From Lachnospiraceae bacterium (GTDB lineage: Bacteria > Bacillota > Clostridia > Lachnospirales > Lachnospiraceae), in NCBI GenBank assembly GCA_021153185.1, contig JAGKTY010000015.1:1-56677 (forward strand): 56,677 bases of DNA, read 5' to 3'. This document shows, in pieces, positions 9,261 through 16,762 of this stretch. The number at the start of each line of letters is the position of its first letter. The stretch's first letter is position 1. The notes under the pieces are model-generated. The model was given only the letters and a program-made list of their open reading frames with translations, had not been told where the DNA came from and made no database searches. The position numbers and the translations under genes were made by a program.

Positions 9261-10151
9261 ATGTTTAAGATTGTAAGAGCAGAAGAACTGACGACAAACA
9301 TTTATCTCTTTGAAGTGGAAGCAAAGAGAGTAGCGAAAGCTGCTATGCCTGGTCAGTTTGTGATTGTTCGTATGAATGAGGACAGTGAGCGTATTCCATT
9401 AACAATCAGTGATTATGATAGAGAGGCAGGTACCATTACAATTGTTGTGCAGACAATTGGTGCGGGTACATGGATGATGCGTGATCTGAAAGCGGGAGAT
9501 TCTTTCCATGATTTCGTCGGTCCGCTTGGACGTCCGTCAGAGTTTTGCAGCGAGGATTTGGAGACACTGAAAAACAAAAAGATTATCTTTGTTGCCGGTG
9601 GCCTTGGTACAGCACCTGTTTATCCACAGGTAAAATGGTTATCTGAGCAGGGTGTGAAAGCAGATGTCATTATCGGTGCCAAAACAAAAGATCTTCTCAT
9701 TTATGAAGAGGAAATGTCAAAGGTTGCCGGAACTGTATACGCCACAACAGATGACGGTTCTTATGGACGAAGTGGTATGGTTACAAATACACTCAAAGAC
9801 CTTGTTGAAAAAGAAGGCAAATCATATGATGTCTGTGTTGCAATCGGACCAATGATTATGATGAAATTTGTCTGCCTTACAACAAAAGAGTTGAATATTC
9901 CGACAATCGTATCCATGAACCCAATCATGGTAGATGGTACCGGTATGTGTGGCGCCTGCCGATTGACTGTTGGCGGCGAAGTTAAATTTGCATGTGTTGA
10001 CGGTCCTGAGTTTGACGGACATTTGGTTGATTTCGATCAGGCAATGAAACGTCAGCAGATTTACAAAACAGCAGAAGGCAGAGCATTTCTCAAGGAGCAG
10101 GAAGGTGACACACATCACGGCGGATGTGGTCATTGCGGAGGTGACAAATAA
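9261..10151 (+). CDS. nfnA: NfnA: NADH-dependent ferredoxin:NADP+ oxidoreductase, small subunit
   Basis: The protein has 296 residues: a ferredoxin-reductase-like FAD domain followed by an NAD(H) domain (VAGGLGTAPVYPQ). Near the C-terminus is a [2Fe-2S] site in DGTGMCGACR, with C230, C233 and C245; D225 is positioned to be the fourth ligand described for Nfn enzymes. With the next gene it forms the electron-bifurcating NfnAB complex, which couples NADH and reduced ferredoxin to NADP+ reduction. The family is often labelled sulfide or dihydroorotate dehydrogenase-like; the gene pair decides for Nfn. The last residues, HHGGCGHCGGDK, form an extra His/Cys/Gly tail. The stop overlaps the nfnB start by one base (TAATG), implying translational coupling. 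Confidence 0.9.
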   Translation: MFKIVRAEELTTNIYLFEVEAKRVAKAAMPGQFVIVRMNEDSERIPLTISDYDREAGTITIVVQTIGAGTWMMRDLKAGDSFHDFVGPLGRPSEFCSEDLETLKNKKIIFVAGGLGTAPVYPQVKWLSEQGVKADVIIGAKTKDLLIYEEEMSKVAGTVYATTDDGSYGRSGMVTNTLKDLVEKEGKSYDVCVAIGPMIMMKFVCLTTKELNIPTIVSMNPIMVDGTGMCGACRLTVGGEVKFACVDGPEFDGHLVDFDQAMKRQQIYKTAEGRAFLKEQEGDTHHGGCGHCGGDK

Positions 10152-11536
10152 TGGACGTATTAAAGAAAGTACCTGTACGTGAGCAGGATCCAAAAGTAAG
10201 AGCGACAAATTTTGATGAGGTTTGTCTTGGATATAACAAAGAAGAGGCAATGGAAGAGGCACAGAGATGTATTAATTGTAAAAATGCACAGTGCGTGAAA
10301 GGTTGTCCGGTTGCAATCAACATTCCGGGGTTTGTTGAGCAGGTAAAAGAAGGTAATTTTGAAAACGCTTATCAGATTATCAGCGAGTCAAGCGCGCTTC
10401 CTGCAGTTTGCGGACGTGTATGTCCACAGGAAAGCCAGTGTGAAGGCAAATGTATCCGCGGTATCAAGGGAGAGCCAATCTCAATCGGTAAGCTTGAGCG
10501 TTTCGTAGCTGACTGGGCGAGCGAAAATGGCATCAAACCGGAAGGTGCCAAAGAGAAAAAGGGCAAAAAAGTTGCTGTCATCGGTTCCGGCCCTGCAGGA
10601 CTTACCTGTGCAGGTGACCTTGCAAAAGCAGGTTATGATGTGACAATTTTTGAGGCGCTCCATGAAGCGGGCGGTGTACTTGTTTATGGTATTCCGGAAT
10701 TCCGTCTTCCAAAGACAGCGGTTGTTGCCAAAGAAATCGAAAATGTAAAATCACTCGGTGTCAAAATTGAGACAAACGTAGTGATCGGTAAGTCTACAAC
10801 AATTGATGAGTTAATGAATGAAGAGGGATTTGAAGCGGTATTTATCGGTTCAGGTGCCGGTCTTCCGAAGTTTATGGGTATTCCGGGCGAGCAGGCAAAT
10901 GGCGTATTTTCTGCCAATGAATACCTGACACGTTCCAACCTGATGAAGGCGTTTGATGAAAATTCCACTACACCAATTATGCGTGGACAGAAGGTTGCTG
11001 TAGTCGGTGGCGGAAACGTTGCGATGGATGCAGCCAGAACAGCACTCAGACTCGGTGCAGAGGTTCACATTATTTACAGACGTAGTCTTGAAGAACTTCC
11101 GGCACGTGTGGAAGAAGTGCATCATGCAAAAGAAGAAGGTATCATTTTTGACCTTCTGACAAATCCGGTTGAAGTTATCAGTGATGATGACGGATGGGTA
11201 AAAGGAATTAAATGTATCAAGATGGAACTCGGTGAGCCGGATGAGGGCGGAAGAAGACGTCCTGTAGAAATTGCGGGCAGTGAATTTGTCATGGATGTAG
11301 ATACCGTTATCATGTCTCTCGGAACCAGTCCAAACCCGCTTATTTCAAGCACAACACAGGGGCTTGATATCAACAAACGCCAGTGTATTGTAGCAGATGA
11401 CACAAACGGTGCGACATCGAAGGACGGTGTATTTGCCGGTGGAGATGCTGTTACAGGTGCAGCGACAGTTATTCTTGCAATGGGTGCCGGAAAAGCTGCT
11501 GCAAAGGGTATTGATGAATATCTTTCAAACAAATAG
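10151..11536 (+). CDS. nfnB: NfnB: NADPH-binding large subunit (GltD-like)
   Basis: The protein has 461 residues, homologous to the small subunit of glutamate synthase. Cysteine clusters CINCKNAQCVKGCP and CGRVCPQESQCEGKC near the N-terminus can hold two [4Fe-4S] clusters. FAD (VIGSGPAGLTCAGDLA) and NADPH (VAVVGGGNVAMDAARTA) Rossmann motifs follow. Alone it could be misannotated as glutamate synthase, but no large GltB subunit is nearby and it is coupled to nfnA. The pair balances NADH, NADPH and ferredoxin pools in fermentative Clostridia. The ATG overlaps the nfnA stop; its ribosome site is GGAGG inside the nfnA tail (10138-10142). Confidence 0.93.
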   Translation: MDVLKKVPVREQDPKVRATNFDEVCLGYNKEEAMEEAQRCINCKNAQCVKGCPVAINIPGFVEQVKEGNFENAYQIISESSALPAVCGRVCPQESQCEGKCIRGIKGEPISIGKLERFVADWASENGIKPEGAKEKKGKKVAVIGSGPAGLTCAGDLAKAGYDVTIFEALHEAGGVLVYGIPEFRLPKTAVVAKEIENVKSLGVKIETNVVIGKSTTIDELMNEEGFEAVFIGSGAGLPKFMGIPGEQANGVFSANEYLTRSNLMKAFDENSTTPIMRGQKVAVVGGGNVAMDAARTALRLGAEVHIIYRRSLEELPARVEEVHHAKEEGIIFDLLTNPVEVISDDDGWVKGIKCIKMELGEPDEGGRRRPVEIAGSEFVMDVDTVIMSLGTSPNPLISSTTQGLDINKRQCIVADDTNGATSKDGVFAGGDAVTGAATVILAMGAGKAAAKGIDEYLSNK

Positions 11537-11550
11537 GAGCGTAATACGAT

Positions 11551-12429
11551 ATGCCATGGTGTCCAATTTGTAAAAATGAATATAAAGATGGCTATACACA
11601 TTGCAATGATTGTAATGCTGATTTGGTTCCGACATTTGAAGATTTGCCGAAAGCGATTATGTTTGGCAGTCAGTCTGATATGGAACAGATGAAACAGGTT
11701 CTTGTTGAAAATCAGATGGAAGGTGTATTTGTCATATATTCCGAAAAAGATGACTGTTATGAGCTTGTTGTTTCAAAGAAGCATTTTGATGGGGCCAAAG
11801 AGCTGCTTTCGGATTATATGGCAAAGCAGGCCGAAGCTGAGCTTGGCGCTTGTTTTGACGAGCAGGATGTGGAAATCACACTTGGCGGTGATGAGGTGTT
11901 TGATGCTGCTGATATGGAAGAGCTTGTTGCAAAGAAGGTCCGCAAACAAATGCTCGAAGAGACGTATGTGGACAAAAAAGCAAAGTCAGCAGATTACAAA
12001 TCAAGTGGATATACGCTTTTGGTCGTAGGCGGAATCGGACTTATTATTATTTTGCTCAATATAGTCGGGGTCATTAAGATTCCGATTCATCCGTCGTCGA
12101 TCATAATGATGTACATTGTCATGGGTGCATTGTTCCTGATTTTTGTGATAAGCGGCGTGCTTGCGCTGCGTTCAAGCAAACGTCTGCTTACTTTAGATGA
12201 AGCAGATCGAAAAGAAATGGACAAAGTAAATGCATTTTTGGCTGATTATACAGCAGAAACAATTGACAGAGAAATTGCTTTTGAGGATACTGCCGAAACA
12301 GAAATGAAGTATTACCAGAGAATCGCTTATTTAAACCGATTACTTTCTGAGCACTTTCCTGATGTTTCAAAAGCGATTATCAACAAGCTTTGCGAAGATC
12401 ATTATGATCGGACATTTGGTGATGAGTAA
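11551..12429 (+). CDS. Zinc-ribbon protein with DUF2007-like domain and two TM helices
   Basis: The product has 292 residues. It opens with a zinc-ribbon knuckle pair (C4, C7, C18, C21). A segment at about 31-90 (MFGSQSDMEQMKQVLVENQ through KKHFDGAKELL) has the look of the DUF2007 putative signal-transducing domain. An acidic region, two membrane helices (about 154-176 and 183-210) and a soluble helical C-terminus follow. No enzyme motif is visible. GGAGCG lies upstream of ATG 11551. The gene is 14 bases after nfnB and 5 before rlmH, so it is part of that transcription unit, but the context does not define a function. Confidence 0.7.
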   Translation: MPWCPICKNEYKDGYTHCNDCNADLVPTFEDLPKAIMFGSQSDMEQMKQVLVENQMEGVFVIYSEKDDCYELVVSKKHFDGAKELLSDYMAKQAEAELGACFDEQDVEITLGGDEVFDAADMEELVAKKVRKQMLEETYVDKKAKSADYKSSGYTLLVVGGIGLIIILLNIVGVIKIPIHPSSIIMMYIVMGALFLIFVISGVLALRSSKRLLTLDEADRKEMDKVNAFLADYTAETIDREIAFEDTAETEMKYYQRIAYLNRLLSEHFPDVSKAIINKLCEDHYDRTFGDE

Positions 12430-12434
12430 GCGGT

Positions 12435-12917
12435 ATGATACGGATTACACTATTAACAGTAGGCAAAATAAAAGAAAAATTTTATGCAGACGCTTTGGCA
12501 GAATATGCCAAGCGTCTGTCTAAATATTGTAAGCTTGAAATTGTTGAAGTATCTGATGAGAAAACGCCCGACCATGCAAGTGATGTTGTATGCAATCAAA
12601 TCAAAGACAAAGAAGGCGAGCGTATTTTGGCAAAGCTCCCAAAGGAGTGTTATGTGATTGCGCTTGCGATTGATGGGAAAAAATATGACTCCGTTGCATT
12701 TGCAAACCGGATTGACAAACTGGCGGTAAACGGAAACAGTCAGATGGTGTTTGTCATCGGCGGTTCGCTTGGCCTATCTGATGCAGTTTTGAAACGGAGC
12801 AATGAGCAAATCAGTTTTTCGGATATGACATTTCCGCACCAATTGATGAGAGTGATTTTGCTCGAACAAATTTATCGTGCTTACCGGATTTTGAATAATG
12901 AACCATATCATAAATAG
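12435..12917 (+). CDS. rlmH: RlmH, 23S rRNA (pseudouridine1915-N3) methyltransferase
   Basis: This 160-residue SPOUT-class methyltransferase methylates N3 of pseudouridine 1915 in helix 69 on assembled 70S ribosomes, using SAM. The conserved SAM-knot segments FVIGGSLGLSDAVL and MTFPHQLMRVILLEQIYRAYRI, and the C-terminus NNEPYHK, are intact and the length is typical (about 159). It starts 5 bases after the previous stop with no promoter of its own. A long hairpin with a T-tract follows, closing the nfn operon. Confidence 0.96.
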   Translation: MIRITLLTVGKIKEKFYADALAEYAKRLSKYCKLEIVEVSDEKTPDHASDVVCNQIKDKEGERILAKLPKECYVIALAIDGKKYDSVAFANRIDKLAVNGNSQMVFVIGGSLGLSDAVLKRSNEQISFSDMTFPHQLMRVILLEQIYRAYRILNNEPYHK

Positions 12918-12974
12918 ACGATTTCCAAAAAATGTCACAGAATTGGTTTCATCTTGTAATAGTGCACAAAAACA

Positions 12975-13022
12975 AAAGACGCGTTTGTATATATTCGTAC
13001 AAAATGTGTCTTTACTTTTTTT
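12975..13022 (+). terminator. Two-part stem terminator after rlmH
   Basis: Outer arms AAAGAC (12975-12980) and GTCTTT (13008-13013), a small internal loop, then inner arms TTTGTA (12984-12989) and TACAAA (12998-13003) around an 8-base loop. A T-rich tract (13016-13022) follows. The stem is AT-rich but fairly long, and the position after the operon fits termination. Confidence 0.55.
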
Positions 13023-13040
13023 CGTAAAAAATGATACATT
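13011..13040 (+). promoter_or_regulatory. Possible promoter for the LTA-synthase-like gene
   Basis: TTTACT (13011-13016), spacer 18, TACATT (13035-13040), in the gap before the start at 13098. The match is moderate. The -35 overlaps the 3' arm and T-tract of the preceding terminator. Confidence 0.3.
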
Positions 13041-13097
13041 ATGAGAGGTAATGATGTCAGTTATAGTTTATTTGTATAGAGTAAAAAGGATTTCGAT

Positions 13098-15434
13098 ATG
13101 CGTTCAATGATTCATAAATTACTGAATAAAATAAAACAATTTGATCAGACAAAACTTTGTGCGACGATGAACCGTTACTCTTTAATTTTGCAGTTCGTAT
13201 TGTCATGCCTTATTTGTTTTGTCATTGAAGCGGCTTCCAGACATTCTGTCCTCAAAGCACTTCTTTTTATGCATGAAAAAACAACGGTCTTTTTGTACAA
13301 TTCTTTAATTGTATTTGTGACGTTTCTCGTTGTATATTTGTTTAAAAGAAGGATGCAGATGCGTATTACATTGTCTGCAATATGGCTTTTCCTGGGAATT
13401 GTAAACGGCTGTGTTTTGGCTGCGAGAGTCACGCCGTTTAACTTTGCCGATATCAAGCTTGTAGGCGATTTGTTTGCAATGAAAAGCAATTATTTTTCCA
13501 ATACACAGGCAGCGCTTGTCATTATCGGCGTGCTGCTGTTTATTGTGCTGGATGTGCTGTTGTTTGTGAAAGGACCAAGTTATAAAGGAAATGTACATTA
13601 TTTCCTGGCGGCAGGTTCGATTTTTGCATGTTTTATCATCATTCCTATGGTGACGGAAGCGGCTGTGAGCAACAATATTGTCAGTGACTATTTTGAAAAT
13701 ATTGCAGACGGATATAAAGATTACGGATTTGTCTATGGGTTTTCAACAAGTGTTGTCGACCGCGGTATGAGCAAACCGGAAACCTATTCGGAAGAAAATG
13801 TGGAAAAAATTCTGAAGGATACAGAAGAAAAGACGCCAGAGACAAACACCAAAAAACCAAATGTGATTTGTGTACTGCTCGAGTCCTTCATTGATCCGTA
13901 TGATGTGAATTTCCTAAAGATGTCAAAGGATCCGATTCCAACGTTCCACAATTTGGAGCGCAGATTTACTTCGGGATACTTAGAAGTTCCGGTTGTCGGA
14001 GCCGGTACCGCCAATACCGAATTTGAGATGCTCACCGGCATGAGCATGCGCTATTTTGGTACGGGCGAATATCCGTATAAGACAGTTTTAAAGCAAAAAC
14101 CGTGTGAATCGACAGCCAATATTTTTCATAACCTTGGATATGGCACGCATGTCGTGCATAACAATACGGCAAAGTTCTATAGCCGTAACAATGCATTTGC
14201 CAAGATGGGATTTGATACATTTACAAGTAAGGAAATGATGAATGTACAGGAGTATACACCGCTTGGCACATGGGCAAAGGATGAAATTTTAATTTCCGAG
14301 GTCAAAAAGGCGATGGATTTGACGGAGGCACCTGATTATGTCTACACCATTACGGTGCAGGGACATGGTGCATATCCGGAAGAAAAAATAATTGAAAATC
14401 CTGAAATCACCGTGACAGGTGCAGACAGTGAGGAAGCAAATAACGCATGGGAATACTATGTAAATATGCTTCATGAGGTAGATACATTCATCAAAGATTT
14501 TACGACAATGCTCGATGAGCGCGGAGAGGATACTGTCGTTGTGTTCTTTGGAGACCATCTGCCAAGTATGAATCTTGAAAGTGGAGATATGCGTGAGAAT
14601 TCCCTGTTCCATACCAAATACATTACTTGGAACAATTTTGATTTGCCGGTTGAAAACGAGCAGGTGACATCATATCAGCTTATGTCCAAAATTATGGACC
14701 AAATCGGAATTCATGATGGCAATATCATTTCTTATCATCAGGCCAATAAGGATGTAAATCCGCAGGATGAAGCGTACCAGCAGGGGCTTGAACTATTGCA
14801 ATATGACATTTTGTATGGTAAGAATTATTTATATAAAGACGGCAATCCGTATTCCGAGACTGAGATAGAAATCGGTGTTGAGGATACGATGGTGACGCAT
14901 GTAGAAGTGAAAAACGAAAAACAGGTTGAAGCGCTTGAACTGGCAAGGAAGCAGCAGGAATACGATCCGACTGCGGAAGAAGGTTCTATCGAGGTTGCAT
15001 TGGAAGGATTTGTCGACGATCTGCTTACAGACGATTTGGTCAGTGAAAATCAAGTGAGCCAAAATGGCATATCCGCAAACGGAATTTCCGCAAACGGCGT
15101 TTCCGGCAATGAAATTGCAAACAATGAAACACAAGAGGCAGATACGGCATCTGAAACAGAAGAGGAATCTTCGGATAAGAAAAAGGAATATCCTGCCAGA
15201 CTATATATCTACGGCCGCAATTTTACGCCTTGGAGTAAGGTGTTTGTCAATGACAAAAAGGTAGCAACACAGTTTATTGACGATCACACCATTTCCATCA
15301 AGATGAAGGATATTGACAAACCGGACAGCGGGGAGAATACGCTTGTCGTCAATCAGATGGGTGGCTCGACGATTCTTCGAAGCTCGAAGCCATTTACATT
15401 CAAATTGACAACGAAGCGCATAAAGAAAGAGTAA
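13098..15434 (+). CDS. LTA synthase/MdoB-family phosphoglycerol transferase with repeat and IPT-like tail
   Basis: The protein has 778 residues. About five membrane helices fill the first 200. An extracellular sulfatase-fold domain follows with metal and catalytic positions E262 (VICVLLESF), the likely threonine nucleophile T304 (GAGTANTEFEML), and D486/H487 (FFGDHLPSM). This is the lipoteichoic acid synthase group, which moves glycerol-phosphate or similar units from phosphatidylglycerol. Unlike LtaS (about 650 residues) it carries an extra tail: an acidic helix, six five-residue repeats (648-677), a Lys/Glu linker, and an 80-residue beta-rich module resembling IPT/TIG domains (YIYGRNFTPWSKVFVNDK). 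AAAAGG precedes ATG 13098. The acceptor could be LTA, a glycolipid or another surface polymer. Confidence 0.88.
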   Translation: MRSMIHKLLNKIKQFDQTKLCATMNRYSLILQFVLSCLICFVIEAASRHSVLKALLFMHEKTTVFLYNSLIVFVTFLVVYLFKRRMQMRITLSAIWLFLGIVNGCVLAARVTPFNFADIKLVGDLFAMKSNYFSNTQAALVIIGVLLFIVLDVLLFVKGPSYKGNVHYFLAAGSIFACFIIIPMVTEAAVSNNIVSDYFENIADGYKDYGFVYGFSTSVVDRGMSKPETYSEENVEKILKDTEEKTPETNTKKPNVICVLLESFIDPYDVNFLKMSKDPIPTFHNLERRFTSGYLEVPVVGAGTANTEFEMLTGMSMRYFGTGEYPYKTVLKQKPCESTANIFHNLGYGTHVVHNNTAKFYSRNNAFAKMGFDTFTSKEMMNVQEYTPLGTWAKDEILISEVKKAMDLTEAPDYVYTITVQGHGAYPEEKIIENPEITVTGADSEEANNAWEYYVNMLHEVDTFIKDFTTMLDERGEDTVVVFFGDHLPSMNLESGDMRENSLFHTKYITWNNFDLPVENEQVTSYQLMSKIMDQIGIHDGNIISYHQANKDVNPQDEAYQQGLELLQYDILYGKNYLYKDGNPYSETEIEIGVEDTMVTHVEVKNEKQVEALELARKQQEYDPTAEEGSIEVALEGFVDDLLTDDLVSENQVSQNGISANGISANGVSGNEIANNETQEADTASETEEESSDKKKEYPARLYIYGRNFTPWSKVFVNDKKVATQFIDDHTISIKMKDIDKPDSGENTLVVNQMGGSTILRSSKPFTFKLTTKRIKKE
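15039..15128 (+). repeat. In-frame 15-bp repeats coding for [VI]-S-x-N-x pentapeptides
   Basis: Six consecutive five-codon units encode VSENQ, VSQNG, ISANG, ISANG, VSGNE and IANNE inside the LTA-synthase-like protein. Units three and four are almost identical at DNA level, so copy number may vary by slippage. They probably form a flexible spacer outside the membrane. Confidence 0.8.
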
Positions 15435-15444
15435 TGGGGATAAC

Positions 15445-16392
15445 ATGGACGAAAAACGCTTTGCATTATTAATTGATTCTGATAATATATCAGCTGATTA
15501 CATCAATAACATCCTGGATGAATTGTCACAGTACGGGATTGTTTCGTATAAGCGGATTTATGGCGATTGGAACAGTACAAACAGCAAAAAATGGCGCGCG
15601 GTACTTTCTGATTATGCCCTTCAGCCAATGCAGCAATTTGCCAATGTAAAAGGCAAAAATGCGACCGATTCCTTTATGATTATTGATGCGATGGATATAT
15701 TATATTCAAACACCGTTGATGGGTTTTGTCTTGTGACAAGTGACAGTGATTTTACAAGACTTGCCGCAAGGCTTCGGGAATCCGGCAAAACTGTGATTGG
15801 AATGGGAGAGTCCAAAACGCATCAGGCATTCGTTTCTGCGTGTGATGCGTTTGTCAACCTTGAGAATTTCAAGAAGGAAGAGAAACCAAAAGCAAAGAAA
15901 AATGCGGACAAGCAGTCTGCAGAGTTTACTGTGCAAAGCAAAGAAGAAATTGAAAAATGGATTATGTCCATCCTTGTCAATATGGATGGAAAACGTATGA
16001 ATATCGGTGAGATCGGTGACAGGCTCCGCCGCAGATATTCCAATTTTGATTACCGTAACTATACAAACCATGGGCATAGATGTACCAACCTTTCCTCATT
16101 TTTGAATAGCTTTGATACCATTTTTTTGCAGCAGGGCAGAAACGGACAGCTTGAGATTGCCTCTGCGATGATTGGAAAGGTGAATTGTAAGCTTGTCATC
16201 AAGGAACTGCTTGCAGAAGATAAACCAACGGATATTTCAATATTGGGCGTCCGGATCCGGGAAAGAATTCCGGAATTTTCAACCAAAGATTTCGGATTCA
16301 GCCAGTTCAAGCAGTTTATGAGTAGTTTGCAGTTTTTGACGGTATCTACATCAGAAGATGGCAAAACGACACTTGTAAGCTTACGGAAATAA
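15445..16392 (+). CDS. NYN-domain nuclease with OST-HTH/LOTUS domains
   Basis: The protein has 315 residues. An N-terminal NYN (PIN-like) domain starts FALLIDSDNIS, with acidic D11, D13 and N14, and contains CLVTSDSDFTRLA, the usual metal-binding signature of this RNase-like fold. A Lys-rich linker follows (about 145-162). Two regions (about 167-235 and 245-312) then look like OST-HTH/LOTUS domains (NIGEIGDRLRRRYSNFDYRNYT; ILGVRIRERIPEFSTKDFG). LOTUS domains bind structured RNA, so a role in RNA decay or processing is likely, but no target is known. The gene starts 10 bases after the previous stop and ends at a strong terminator, forming a two-gene unit with the LTA-synthase-like gene. The functional link between the two is unclear. 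Confidence 0.85.
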   Translation: MDEKRFALLIDSDNISADYINNILDELSQYGIVSYKRIYGDWNSTNSKKWRAVLSDYALQPMQQFANVKGKNATDSFMIIDAMDILYSNTVDGFCLVTSDSDFTRLAARLRESGKTVIGMGESKTHQAFVSACDAFVNLENFKKEEKPKAKKNADKQSAEFTVQSKEEIEKWIMSILVNMDGKRMNIGEIGDRLRRRYSNFDYRNYTNHGHRCTNLSSFLNSFDTIFLQQGRNGQLEIASAMIGKVNCKLVIKELLAEDKPTDISILGVRIRERIPEFSTKDFGFSQFKQFMSSLQFLTVSTSEDGKTTLVSLRK

Positions 16393-16406
16393 TAACAAAA
16401 CACGTG

Positions 16407-16444
16407 AGACCATTTGGAATTGTTCTAAATGGTCTGTTTTTTTT
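16407..16444 (+). terminator. Strong Rho-independent terminator before yqfC
   Basis: Arms AGACCATTTGGAA (16407-16419) and TTCTAAATGGTCT (16423-16435) pair along 13 positions with one G-U and a 3-base loop. A G and eight T residues follow (16437-16444). It ends only 12 bases before the proposed yqfC start. Confidence 0.93.
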
Positions 16445-16456
16445 ATATAGTGTAGT

Positions 16457-16762
16457 ATGAGTAAATGGATGCAAAAAATATCGGATGGTACCAAAAAAAC
16501 AATGACAGATACATTAAAGCTCCCAAGAGAGATTGTTTATGGAGAGGCAGTTCTGACAATGACCGGAATGCATGAGGTATATGTCGAAAACTATCGGGGA
16601 ATCCTTGAGTGCTACAGTGAGAAAATTGTTGTTCAGGCAAAACAAATGCGGATTGTTTTTTGCGGAAGAGGGCTGGAGATTGCATATTATACATCGAGCG
16701 ATATGAAAATTGTCGGGACAATTATGCAGATTCAATGCATTCACATGGAGGCTGTATGGTAA
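16457..16762 (+). CDS. yqfC: YqfC/YabP-family sporulation protein
   Basis: The product has 101 residues and the all-beta YabP/YqfC fold. The segments LPREIVYGEAVLTMTGMHEVYVENYRGI (residues 22-49) and the hydrophobic C-terminal strands match YqfC, a mother-cell protein needed for sporulation in Bacillus. It overlaps yqfD by 7 bases, the standard gene pair. The start is uncertain: an in-frame TAG at 16448-16450 limits the N-terminus, no good ribosome site precedes ATG 16457, and ATG 16469 is the alternative. The terminator immediately upstream leaves almost no room for a promoter; TATATAGT at 16444-16451 vaguely resembles a sigma-E -10, but would start transcription at the ATG itself. Confidence 0.85.
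   Translation: MSKWMQKISDGTKKTMTDTLKLPREIVYGEAVLTMTGMHEVYVENYRGILECYSEKIVVQAKQMRIVFCGRGLEIAYYTSSDMKIVGTIMQIQCIHMEAVW

Noticed and set aside
10151..11536. Glutamate synthase small subunit (GltD)
   Set aside because: No GltB gene is nearby and the gene is coupled to an NfnA-type subunit, so NfnB is the better call.
16444..16451. TATATAGT as a sigma-E -10 for yqfC
   Set aside because: No matching -35 at the right distance, and it would start the message at the ATG; kept only as a comment in the yqfC entry.
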